A stretch of 64,000 nucleotides of DNA, taken from assembly GCA_001600175.1 (NCBI GenBank), contig BCJC01000005.1:104471-168470 (forward strand). The letters are read 5' to 3'. Below the pieces are notes generated by a model. That model ran no database searches. It saw only the letters and a program-made list of their open reading frames with translations, and was not told the origin of the DNA. Source of the DNA: Erythrobasidium yunnanense. Lineage: Eukaryota; Basidiomycota; Cystobasidiomycetes; Erythrobasidiales; Erythrobasidiaceae. A program made the translations under genes and the position numbers. Of this stretch, positions 11,206-22,412 are shown piece after piece (position 1 is the stretch's first letter; every line of letters starts with the position of its first letter).

Positions 11206-13428
11206 ATGGCCAACCTGACAAGCCCTCCCTCCCCTTCGGAGAACAGCAGCAGTAAATCTGGCTCTCTTCTTGGAGATACCAAGGCACCTTCCCTCTCTGA
11301 AAAGAGATCGGACAGCCTGGAGGACGGACGAGATGCTTCCAACAAGCGCGATCTCAGCCGGTTCGCAGGTCTCGATAAGAGAAAGCTTCTTCGACGAACA
11401 GACTGGCGCATACTCCCATATCTATGTGTCGCATATATGGTAGTCAGACTGGATCTGAACAATATCAGGTGAGCTTTCAGCCTTCATTCGCCTATTACGT
11501 GTTGAAGCTTCTTGCTTATGTTTCCTGTCATAGTAACGCAGGAGGTATGCATGTACGAGACGGCCACAATGCACAATTTGATTGTCCTTTGTTCAGTCAT
11601 GAATTCAGAAAAGCACCACTCTCTCAAACAAGTCCTCAGGCTGGATGCACAAGAATGGGCATGGTCAATCGCATGCTTCTACTAGTCAGTTGTAGCATTT
11701 TGGGAAAGTATCGCAGCTGAAACAGAGTCTACGACTTATCTCCTCAGCCCATACATGGTGAGACCGCTCGCGTGAAGTGCTGGTATCATGTCACTGATAT
11801 GCAACTTCTCTTTCAAGTTCATTGAGCCTATCGCAACGATTTTTGTGAAGCTCATGTCGCCTTCAACCTGGCTTGGGCGAATCATGGTCAGCTGGGGAGC
11901 TGTCATGTGTTGTATGGCAGCTTTGACAAGCTATGCCGGTCTCATTACGACTAGGGTACTGCTGGGAGCGCTCGAGGGGTCGTGTGAGTATAGAAGCGGG
12001 CTTCCTCAAGCATTGCCCAGCTAATAGATTTTCTCTCGACAGTCTTTACTTCCATGATTTACCATCTGTCCTTCTGGTATACGGCAGACGAACTAGCACC
12101 GCGGATTATCCTGCTGTACGTCGCTAATGCGTCTTCCGGTGGATGTGAGTGCAGTCAGTCACTACGAAAGACTACCCTCACTAATGGTCTGATCCCTTTG
12201 CAGTCTCTGGCCTCTTTGCCTATGCGGTCAGTTTCGCAGACGGCAAGCTATACGGGTGGCAGTGGCTGTTCATCGTGGTGCGTGAGGCCCAGGCTCATCG
12301 ATGATCGATCGCTAATGACCACCCTTACTACAGGAAGGACTTGTTACAATCGCCCTTGGAATAGGAATGTTTGTCATTCTTCCCGACTTTCCGCAGAACA
12401 GCAAATGGCTCTCAGATATCGAAAAGGACTACATCATCTCGCACTTGCATAAAGACGCGCCTACTCGGGATGCCAAAAACTGGGATTCCAAGGCAATGCT
12501 AGCAATGTTCAAAGATCCTACGTTCTGGCTCTTCTCCGGCTTCTGGACCTTCTACTCTGTAGGAGCTTGGGGCATCTCGTCTGTTCTGCCTTTCGTCATC
12601 AAAGACATGGGAATTGCGGACTCTGCTGGAACCAATCTCCTGCAAATTCCTCCGGCTGTCACTGGCATTGTGATGTGTCTGATCTCCAGCTACCTTATTC
12701 GCGAGAGGAAGATCTCCGCCTTCCCAGTTACATTGGCCAGTGCGTATATGCTTTTCGGGTTTTTGATGCTGCTGATGACCTTTAAAAGTTGTATCCGGGG
12801 TGATCGTATCATATATCGTTCTTATCAAGGCCCAACCAGCAGGAGTTCGTTTCGCTGCCGCCTGTGTAGTGTCCGGCGCTGCGCCCACGTATGTTCAGTG
12901 CATGAGAATCACCTCACTGCTTGGCTAAAATCCGTTTGACCAGTGCTTATGCCTGCCTTTGGCCGCGGCGTGTGGCAGCTTTAAGAGGGACGAGTACGGC
13001 TGCTATAGGAATCGGCATCAACAATGCTATATCCCAATTCTCCGGCATCGTAGGCCCACAGTGAGTGGCTTGTACTGATTGTTCATGGAAGCGTCAAGTA
13101 CTGAACTCTGTGAAAGGCTTTGGCGGTCGGATTTTGGACCTCGCTACATCAAATCAGCTACAGCCGCATGTGCTCTGATTGCAATGGACTTCTTGATCGT
13201 CTGCGCTTTGGTAAGTCTACTTGGGTTCTGGCTTCAGCCGTCTTAAAGCACAATCTGACTTCTCAACTTGGTGGCCAGTGGTTTGTCATGGAAGGTCCTA
13301 TTCACAAAGTGCCCTGGCTGGCGAAGAATGTGCAGGCTCAAACGCAAATCAGTCAAGCAGATCGCGAAGCACAAGCTCGGGGAGAGACGGTTGGCGCAGA
13401 CAAAGACAATGAGGACTTGTTGAAGTAG
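11206..13428 (+). CDS. MFS transporter, allantoate-permease (DAL5/anion:cation symporter) family
   Basis: Plasma-membrane importer of an organic anion, 526 aa, encoded by twelve exons. Two exons are tiny: 11534-11544 (11 nt) and 11748-11757 (10 nt). The hydrophilic N-terminus leads to KLLRRTDWRILPYLC, TM1 and LNNISNAG, the family's start pattern. Later landmarks are RVLLGALEGSFF, SFWYTADELAPR (the family has FWY...E...R here), QWLFIVEGL and the TM-rich second half. A possible frameshift after PVTLA disappears when intron 12740-12788 is removed (donor GTGCGT, branch CTGATGAC). The donor at 11685 is GTCAGT, seen repeatedly in this genome. The first start codon gives a normal N-terminal length. 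Substrate could be allantoate, a vitamin or another carboxylate. Confidence 0.87.
11534..11544 (+). other. 11-nt micro-exon
   Basis: Exon 2 of the allantoate-permease-like gene. It is flanked by CATAG before and GTATGC after, and encodes the SNAG part of the conserved stretch after TM1. Removing it breaks the frame. Confidence 0.7.
11748..11757 (+). other. 10-nt micro-exon
   Basis: Exon 4 of the same transporter gene, preceded by CTCAG and followed by GTGAGA. It contributes the PYM of a YPYMFIEP stretch that matches the start of TM2 in related permeases. Confidence 0.7.
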
Positions 13429-13702
13429 AGTGTGGTGTCCGTCCGAAGGAAATGGATCGATTGGATGTCGCCCGCATCATCTGTATATCTTCGATGGACC
13501 CTCTAGATCGATCAGAATACAAGCATGGCGGAATGCGTACCAGACGGTCTGCACAAGCCTGTTCGACAAGAATCACAAACCCGCTACAAACCGGACTAGA
13601 GAAAACGAGCGGATTAGGATGATACGGATACAAATAATCACACAACAGCAGTATCGCCTACCTAGGTGTACACTGACTATTTGCACAATACACATCAACA
13701 AG

Positions 13703-15299
13703 TCAAACGCGCATCGGCATTACTTCAGCTCGAGAGCGCCTCTCTTTTGTCCTGGCTTGTGATCGCTTGACCGCCTTCTTCGCCATGCTATCAAAAATCT
13801 TGGTACGCGCTTTTTCTTTGTTCATGCCTGTTAACTCTGCACCGCCCAGTGCGACTCGCGCTACAAAGGTTGACAGGGATTGCAAAGGCTCGACTTTTTG
13901 GCGAACCGTCCAAGCTGCACGAGCCCGTGCCCAGTCCTGCAGGTTCCACGCTTCAAGGTCGATGGGATAGTCTCGCATGTCCTGCTTTGCCATCTGAGCC
14001 CGAACGGCGTAGGTCTTATCGTTGAATCTCGGAGCAGCTTGAAGAGCCATGCCCTGTGTATGACGCATGCAATCAACTGTTAGCAAGAACATTCTGTTCA
14101 ACTTGATTTATAAACGATACTCACGTTGAAGATCCCAGGCAGACCTTGTGTTTCCAGATGCGACATGGTAGCGAAGCGTTGGGCTGGTATTTGTCCGTCC
14201 ATATAGCTCAAACATTGTCGGGCCGTAACAGGATGAAAAGTGCTGGAGTTGGCATTGACGGGACCCTTAGTGCCGTAGGCGAGATGTACGAGAAGGAGGT
14301 TGCACACAAAGTCGATGGGCACTTCGTCGACGATGTTTGCGCCTTGGAGTTGATCTGGATCGGCATGAGTACAGACTAGATTGCGAGGCATTCTGTGAGA
14401 TAGGTAGAAGTAATTTGACATAGGCATGCTTTTGCGATAGGTCCACAAAGGCCATGGCTCGGAATAGCTACGAAACCTCATCAGCGACGATCAGGGAAGG
14501 AGGTGAGGATAGCACTCACGCTGGGCCAATCAAAGACGGGCGCAAGATCATCAAGGGTAGCTGAGGGAATCGCTTGGCAAGCAGGCGCTCTGCGAGGTTT
14601 TTCGTATAAGCGTAGTTGAAGACGAAGATCTCCTTGACATCATGCTCGAGAGTTTGCGAGAGGACAGCTTGCAGTTCGGCTTCCGGGTCGCCTAGGTCTC
14701 CCAGAAAATCTTCAGTCGTAGGCGAATTGCGATCCTGAGAGAAGAGGGAGGAGGTGTGGACCTCGAATACGATATTAGCAGAGAAGTGGAAGGCGTCAAG
14801 GGTAAGGATGACAGACAAATCTCTCCAGATGCTTGAAAGAGCATGCGAGTTCGGCGAGAGCCAGGGCAGCGATGATGTTGGGTTGCGCCAGTTGATACAC
14901 AGTCTTTGTCAAAGCAATGTCTGCAGCCATATGTATCACGATATGGACTTCTTCTGCCAGCCGGGCTCTATTTTCTTGCGATATCCCCAAGCCAGGGAGC
15001 GCGAGATCACCGTAGATTGCAACGACCTTGTTCATCGTCTTGATTGTGCCAGCGCATGGTGCCAGATACTTGCTCCACGCAGCTTCCAGGCGATCCTGAG
15101 GGTTCTGTCCGCGAACGACGGCATAGATTTTGGCGACCTGAGTCGTCCTCAGCAGCTTCTCGACGACAGCCAGTCCAAGGCATCCACTGCAATGATAGCG
15201 ATGTCAGCAAACACACGGTGCACACAGCAGAAGCTGCACTCACGTCGCGCCAGTAATCAGCACCGTTTTCTCGGCGAAGAAATCTGAAACTTTCGACAT
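13703..15299 (-). CDS. acyl-CoA reductase-like SDR (NAD-binding male-sterility type)
   Basis: Extended short-chain dehydrogenase related to the reductase domain of fatty acyl-CoA reductases; likely reduces an activated acid or acts on a related carbonyl. Five exons give 453 aa; introns are 14054-14124, 14468-14519, 14762-14816 and 15187-15243. The nucleotide-binding motif TGATGCLG is formed across the first intron. HMAADIALTK and ERFVHTSS match the family core, and the catalytic YAYTK fits YxxxK. ILRPSLIGPA, typical after the active site, follows. The 14816 donor is GTCTGT, a minor variant, but the branch GCTAAT is good. The basic C-terminal tail lacks the second domain of true fatty-acyl reductases. 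The gene is divergent from the FMO-MFS fusion. Confidence 0.82.
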
Positions 15300-15836
15300 C
15301 GGATCTTGCTACCGGTATGCCGCTGGGATGTGGGATAGCAGCGACGACAAGGACATTCCCAATATGCGTTTGGTCTGCTGTCCAGCCATGGCTTGATCGC
15401 TGGGGGTTCCCTGCGAAGCTGGCTGCTCGATGAACAGAACGTCTGGATCTCGCCGCATTTACGTACTTGAGGAACGCTGGCATGTCATGACAAACAGTCA
15501 CCGCAACACATGCATTTACCTGGCCCTGCATTTTTGGGATCAGCATGCCTCAGCGCGTTCTCAAAACAAACAAGGTCCAGCTCTTCCGCGGAGCCATAAT
15601 TCGATGTTGTGCAGCACGGAGTACACAAGATCTGTACGTATCTGCGGTGGATCTGTGCAGGGTCCTGGAATGCTTATGTCAAGTGTTCTCGACTGCGCGC
15701 AGGTCCGGATTGGACTGTCACGACACATCGAGTGTTATTTCGCTCATGATGCATTCTCGCATCGATACTGGACCAAGCAGCAGTCTTCTCTCGTCTCCAA
15801 CTGTAGCTCGACCACTCCACCAGCCCTTGCAGCAAG
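15300..15836. promoter_or_regulatory. divergent promoter, reductase and FMO-MFS fusion genes
   Basis: The 537 bp between the two start codons hold no exon I can support. The arrangement would allow common control of the reductase and the fusion gene. Confidence 0.4.
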
Positions 15837-18800
15837 ATGGGATCGCAGAGCTACGATGTCGTGATTGTCGGTGCCGGTACGCCCTTTACGCCTATAGTTT
15901 CGCATACACAGACAGATGCTGATCACGTATGCTCATTGAAGGCTCGAGCGGCCTGGCTGTGGCTGAACGACTACAGTACAAATCCTTGCGGATTCTGGTG
16001 TTGGAGAGCGGACCTACAGCAGGAACGAGTTGGCTTGAGCGGTATCAGTTTACTCGCATGACAAGTCCAAAGGGTAAGCGTTTGCGAATCGTCCCTTGAA
16101 CTCGGAGTCTGCTGATTCTGCTTATAGCTTTCGTAGCTCTGCCGCAACAGGCTTTCGTCGACGACATTCCTGAATATCCTACCTTCCGTCAATACGCAGA
16201 CTACCTTGCAAGCTATGCCGACAACCTCAATGTCTCCTACAACTCGACAGTCGCTGAAGCCGCCTTCGCCGACGACCTCTGGCATGTCAAATATCAAAGT
16301 CCAGACAGTGCGCACAACATCACTTGCAAGCATTTGGTACTAGCCAGTGGACGAAGCTGCTCGAAGCTGCAAGGCAGCACAATTTTAGGCCTGGATGAAA
16401 GCTTCGGCAGACCTATCTTGCGGGCCGACGACATTCACGATATCTCTGCTTGGAAGGGCAAGCACATCTTCATTGTTGGAATGGGAAATACAGGAATGGA
16501 TGTTGGCATGGCGATGCTGGAAGCGGGAGCGAAAGTGACATTTGGCATTCGCCGTATTCCGACAATCGCGAGTGTCAACATTCTCGGGCTCGGCATACAC
16601 TCTTTCGCTAAAAGTAAGCTCAGACAATGCTCGACGAGCGCCAAAGCTATTTCTGACAGCTTCACAACAGATGTACTTGATCATTGCCCTACGGCAATAG
16701 TTGACTTCGCTTGCAAGATCGCCATGTTTTACGCAGTGAGATTAGCCTTTTGACTGTCTCCCGTGGCATCTTGCTAATTCATTATGTGATTGACCCAGTT
16801 CCGCGGCTCTCATGCCAAGTACTTCCCAAAAAGTCTGCAAGATTCGCGATGGAAGTGCACGCAGGAGAAGCGCATACCAACGCTCGACTTTCCGGGGCGA
16901 TCTCTGGCTCAAGCTATCAAGGACAGACGGGTCGACATCGTGAAAGGACCTAAGCTCTGCCGTCCTGGCGGCATCGTCGAAGGCCAGGACAATGGTGTCT
17001 GGCTACAAGTGGATGGAGTCCTTCTTGCGACTGGCTTTGCAGAGCACCAACCCTCTTGGCTCAAGAAAAGCGACGCGGGCGCTTCTCAGCTTCACAGCGT
17101 CGGAATGCATCCAGTCGTGTCGTGGGTGCCTTGTAGTCTCGTCACTCAGAGCGTCGCTAATAACACGGTATAGGAACCCAATAGCTTCTACTGTCAAAGA
17201 AGCTCAACAAGTCGCAGATCGCATCGCAAATACTGCCTTTGCAGTTTCGGCGGGTCTCAAGGTCATTCTCCTATTCCTTCTTTGTCTGGCCAACTTCATA
17301 GAGATCTTGTCTGGATCTTCAGCAATTCCAATTCTCAGCGATATTTCGAAAGATCTACACATCGACATCAACTCCGTGCAATGGACATTGAGCGCCTACA
17401 ATCTCACCTTTGCAGCCTTCATGTTGCTTGCCGGCCGCCTCAGCGACACCTTCACTGCGAAATCAGTCTTTGTCGTCGGTCTCGCCTGGGCTGGCATCTT
17501 CTCTTTAGCGGCGGGATGGTGTAAGGGAGACGTAGTTCTCTACATTGTGAGGGCACTACAAGGCATCGGGGCCAGCTTCACCATTCCATCGGCAATACAC
17601 CTCATCTGTGAGCTAGATAATATCTGTTTCTCAAGGTGCTATGGCTGACCATCTCGTATGTCACTACAGGCAAGCTGTTCCCAGAGACCAAGGCGCAAGC
17701 TACAGCACTTATGGCATTTGGGACAGCAGCCGCCGTCTCGAATATCGTTGGATTGCTGATAGGAGGAGCCGTTGCTTCGGCAGGCAACTGGCGATGGTGC
17801 ATGTGGCTCATCGGCGTGGTCTCCCTTCCCGTCGCCCTCCTTGCAGCGATTCTTATTCCCAGCGGCTTGTCAGTCAAGACGACCAGCAAGCGGTCTCTTC
17901 GAGCTACTGTCGCCTCTCTCGATCTGGTGGGCTCCTCCGTGGTCGCAATCTTCCTTATACTCTTCGTGTACGGATTGACTGAAGGCAATATTAGCGGATG
18001 GAAGAGCGCCAAGGTGATTGTACCGATCGTTACAAGCTTCAGCATCGTTCTACCCTTCTTCTTCATCTACGAAGAGTTCGGCCGAACTCGAAGAGGTCTC
18101 GAAGCAGCTCTTCCCAATTCTGCATGGAAACTACCCAACTTTGCTATCCTGTTCATTATATCCCTTTCGTCCTTCTTTTACTATGGCAATCTTTTCATCA
18201 CCTACTCGGCTCTTTGGGGCGAAGGCTTCCACTGGACTCCAATGAAACAGGCCCAACACTTTGTTCCCGCTGGATTGGCAACCCTTATTGCCGCAGGCAT
18301 CGCCCCGCCCATCATTGAAGCGGTCGGCTTGCGATACTTCCTATCAGGCTCGATGGTCATATATTCAGCAGGAGGCGTACTCCTGGCACATGCGCTTGAC
18401 CCAGCGCAGTACTGGACACGCGCTGTACCGGGCATGAGCATATCAGCGATCGGAGCTGGAGCAACATATCTGGCATGTTCACAGTCTCTTGTCCAATGCG
18501 GCCCTCAATCAATGAGCGGTGTACTCGGAGCAACCTTCAACAGTGCCCTGCAGATCGGCTATGTTATTGCAATCGCAGTATCTTTAGCTTTGATACAGAA
18601 CGTCGGAGTGAGTTTGAAGAGAGATTGTCTTTCCTATCGATATTATTCGCTGACTGCTCGGGGCACAGAATCTTTACGCTGGTGATGGATTCAAGGCATC
18701 TTTCTACTCTATCACAGTCGTAGGAGGCATCATGGCAATCGCAAGTCTTGTGTTCGTCAAACAACCTACGCCTATCACACTGGCGAAAGACGATGCAGAT

Positions 18801-18905
18801 ATGCTCGAGAAGGTTCTCTATACTGGTGGACAGGATAGCTCCTGCGAATCGTCTCCCGACATGGTGTACTCGCGAACGTTCGTTTCTACGCATCAGCTCG
18901 TATAG
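15837..18905 (+). CDS. flavin monooxygenase fused to DHA2-type MFS transporter
   Basis: Eight exons give one 884 aa frame; introns are 15877-15941, 16074-16127, 16614-16670, 16736-16798, 17122-17173, 17608-17669 and 18608-18668. Residues 1 to about 365 are an FAD/NADP monooxygenase: VVIVGAGSSGLA, the second Rossmann site FIVGMGNTGMDVG and LLATGFAEH. Intron 17122-17173 (donor GTGGGT) joins VGMHPVVS to NPIASTVKEAQQVADRIAN, which looks like the monooxygenase C-terminus, and the same exon runs without a stop into MFS TM1 (LLFLLCLANFIEIL). The MFS half has SVQWTLSAYNLTFA, GRLSDTF, VRALQGIGA and NWRWCMWLIGV, typical of 14-helix DHA2 exporters. No ATG in frame precedes TM1 outside the monooxygenase exons, so a separate MFS gene has no obvious start. 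Expected to be a membrane protein with a cytosolic enzyme domain. Confidence 0.75.
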
Positions 18906-19273
18906 CTGCTGCCGGCAATAACTTCCGAAGCAGCATCTCAGACAGGGTTCGCTTTCAATGTAGGATATATAGGCAGGGCTGAGTAGTCGATTGCTGTAGA
19001 GAGCTGAGAGAATTGACGAAGGAAATTTACCACTTTCGCGCCATCCTACTGGACTTCAAGATTGATGGTGCAGAGTCCATCTTTGCTGGCCTCGAAAGCG
19101 CCGTACGAACCGTCCACGGAACGCGTCAATGACAACATCAAACGCTGCGCGTTACAAAGAGAAACAGCGCGCAGCGCCAAATTGTCGCTTTAACACAGAG
19201 CATTCGAAACTTCCTTGAGGGCTGATCATCGAACGCTGCACGTAGATGAGCGATTCTCCATTGCGATACTAGA
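18906..19273. other. convergent intergenic region
   Basis: Both flanking genes end here, so it should hold two 3' untranslated regions and polyadenylation sites. I see no further coding exon or repeat. Confidence 0.5.
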
Positions 19274-21989
19274 CTAAACCGGTACATCTTTCTTAGGCGG
19301 ACCGAAGGGCATCTGCAGGGCTTTTGGTGGCCACTCCGAAGGCGGCTGATACGCTTCTTTGTATCTATGCACTCCGCTACCAACTTTCAGAACTTGTTCG
19401 GCACTCCACCCAGGCAGATCGATGCTCGCAGTGCAATTTGGCGGAATCTCAACCTCCACGTCAAGTTCGCCTCCATCAACAAGTTGCCACTTGCAGCTGA
19501 TCATTCCATAAGGTGATAAATGCTGTACCGAAGCGTGGGTGATGCTGCCACCGGGCTGCGGCTTAACAAGGATGTGTCGCCAGCCAGGTTGAAGGGGAGA
19601 GATACCGCCAATGACTTTGTGCATCCATGAAGCTACACTTCCGAGAGCATAATGATTGAATGAAGTCATGTCGCCAGGATTGATACTGCCATCAGGCAGC
19701 ATGCTGTCCCATCGCTCCCACTGTTCATCGACAGATCAGCTTATGTATGGATGAAAGAAAAGGTGCTTCGCAACTTACGATCGTCGTTGCGCCCATCTTG
19801 ACAGGGTATAGCCAAGACGGATTCTCTCCCTCTTGCAACATCCTGTATGCAATCTGAAGTAGACCAGCATCGCTGAGCGCATGCAGGATGATCGGAGTGC
19901 CAGCAAAACCTGTTGATACTTGGAAGATAGCTTTGCGAACCAGTCTCTCCAGTCGTTGACGAGCGCCTTCGATATGCTGCTCTGGCAGAAGACCAAATTG
20001 CAGAGATAAGGCTATCGCAGTTTGACTGTCGGACATTAAACGTCCGTTCGAGGTGATGTACTCCTTCTGGTATGCTTCGCGAAGTTGTGCATGCTGCTCT
20101 CGATAGTGAGCTGCCTCGTTCTGCTTGCCCAGAGCGCTGCAGACTTGGGACATCTTGTTGGTTGTATGAACGAGATATGCATCGGATACCAAGATGTTGT
20201 CCGTTCTGCCGTCTTGAGGGGCATCGGGAGGAGCTTTCGGATCGAGCCAGTCTCCGAACTGCATCAATCCATCGCTCCATAACCCGGATGGACTTCTTCT
20301 GATGCCTTTGCTAAGCCAAGCCTGCATACTCTCATACTGTCGCTCCAAGACGGCTACATCTCCGTATGCATCGAAGAGATCGCTAGGTGTAAGAACGGCG
20401 ACGTCCCCCCAGATTGCTGAAGGAGGAGGAGGGAACATCGATCCGAGTGTGTCTGGCACGACGAGAGGTACTACGGAGTTGAACTCGTTCAATTGCTCGG
20501 CAGCAAGGTCTTGCAGCCAGCCTGAAAGCGTAGAAGCGGTATCGTAGAGGAAAGATGCAGTGGTAGCAAAGACTTGGAGATCACCCGTCCAGCCAAGACG
20601 CTCATCACGCTGAGGACAGTCTGTAGGCACAGAGACGAAGTTGCCGCGCAAACTTCGGACTACATTCGAGTGAAGCTGGTTTATGAGAGCATGCGATGAC
20701 TCGAACCAGCCAGTACGCTCCATGTCTGTATGAATGACTTGAGCGATAAGCGAGTGTGCATCAATGTCTTCCCATCCGTCAACTTGGCAGTATCGGAATC
20801 CATGGAAGGTGGATGAAGGGCGGTAACCGGATAAGGTACCTCCAGAAACAAGCTTGATCTGAGCTTGTGCTTGTCGCAGAGGTCTTGTTCCCAATTCTTG
20901 GTTTTCGAGAACTTCAGCATGGCGTAAGATGATCTCGCTGCCAGCTTGCTTTGCGGAAGGTTCCGACCGTAGTTGTATCCATCCTACGATGTTCTCTCCA
21001 AAGTCGAAAATCTTCTTGCCGCTGGGCGTGATGATGAGCTCGACAGGCTTAATCTCTTGAGTAACACGAACAGGAGGGCATTCTGCCGCCAGCAATTGCC
21101 CTGCCGGCATGCCCAAATCTCTCACGGATGAGCTCCACTGCACTTTGTCCGAAGAGCTTGCAAGGATAGGATTAGGGATCCGAGAATCGCAAGTCTCGCC
21201 GTCGTAGATTTCGCTGGAGAGGATTGGACCATACGCCCATTTCCACTCGCTTGTGGTATCCGTCGCCGCAACAATGCTTCCATCTACTTCTACCTGAAGC
21301 ATTGCACCAGTCTCAGAGCCCCATAGATTCCTCTTGCCTCCTCCAAAGTTGAGTCGCGTCGCCCACCACCCTTCGCCTACGACAGCTACCAGGTAATTCT
21401 CGCCATCAACGAGCAGTGAGGAGATGTCATGAGTCTGATAGTAGTGTCGATGCTTGTAGCTCTGCCATCCTGGCGCCAAAAGCTCGTTTCCGACTTTTTG
21501 GCCGTTCAAATAGACCTCGTAGCAGCCGAACGCGGTAGCATACAGTCTGCCTCTCTGCGTAGTGGAGCCTGAGGAGATGGTGAAGCGCTTGCTCAGGTAT
21601 TGCGGGCGTTTTGGCAGATCTACGGGCTGCCGTTCACCAGCGAGAACAGTCGCTTTCCAGTCTGTTTTGTCGAGCAGCGCTGCTTCTATCCTTAAGCTGG
21701 ACCATTCTGTCGAGCTGCCATCGACGCCTGTAGCTTTGACTTTGACATCTGCAGCCTGTCGCGAGTTGAAGGGCTGCGCAGGCCAAGGGACGAGGACCGA
21801 TTCTGACGACTGTTCTGTGAATGATTGGGTATCCCACCCTTCAAAGCTGACTTCTATCGTGTAGGACTGCTGCCTCCAACCAGCTGAGGATCCTTTGAAG
21901 CGCCAGGAAAGGCGAGGCCTTTCGTGTCGAATACCCAAGCCCGTAGAATAATGCTCGACTGACAAGACATCGATATTGACCGGCATCAT
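19274..21989 (-). CDS. alpha-L-rhamnosidase, GH78
   Basis: Releases terminal L-rhamnose from plant glycosides or oligosaccharides. Two exons (intron 19721-19778) give 885 aa, the usual size for fungal GH78 enzymes. The N-terminal beta domains contain RPRLSWRF and AFGCYEVYLNGQKVG; the carbohydrate-binding part has LYATAFG and YDGETCDSRI. The (alpha/alpha)6 core has DCPQRDERLGWTGDLQ, whose glutamate is the family's general acid, then WGDVAVLTPSDLFDAYGD, and TTIWERWDSMLPDGS across the intron. No signal peptide follows the start MMPVNIDVLS, so the enzyme is probably cytosolic and acts on imported rhamnosides. It diverges from a sugar-porter gene, a natural partner for uptake. Confidence 0.94.
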
Positions 21990-22412
21990 CCTTTCTTCTT
22001 CGACTGATCAACGACACAGCGTAGGCTTAGCGAATTGCAGGAAGCCTTTCCAGGCACGGCCTTCCTCATACTGCCAAGTTTTCTGTCCCACCTTACTCAG
22101 AGAGCATACACATTCCTCGACAGCCGGCATATTGATCCTCCAGCAGATTCGAGGTCCGATGTTCATCGGAGCCTAATTCTCCTGTCAGCCCCGCATAAAC
22201 CAAAACTCCGCCTCCATTCAAAGATCCAGGCGGGTGAGTCTTGGAGCGTCCACCTCTTCTCTGCCACTACCTAGGGGAAGGATAGAGAGAAGCAAGTCCA
22301 CCTGAGACTTCCTTGAAGAAATGCTATTGACGAAGGGAGGGCCCTCTCTTGCTTCCTGCCTCTCCATCTTTTACTTATCTCCTCACACACGTCTTCCATC
22401 CTCGCTGTCACC
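21990..22412. promoter_or_regulatory. divergent promoter, rhamnosidase and sugar porter
   Basis: The 423 bp between the two start codons have no exon I can support. A CCCCGC word near 22184 fits the known CreA/Mig1 glucose-repression site (SYGGRG in reverse), which would suit sugar-use genes. A single such hexamer is weak evidence. Confidence 0.4.

Noticed and set aside
12740-12788. Apparent frameshift in the allantoate-permease-like gene near AAAAG at 12788
   Set aside because: A 49 bp intron with donor GTGCGT and branch CTGATGAC restores the frame and the exon sum is a multiple of three.
16992-17648. Separate MFS gene starting at an ATG at 16992
   Set aside because: That start lies out of frame inside monooxygenase coding sequence, and its first 60 residues do not look like an MFS leader. 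A fusion explains all exons.
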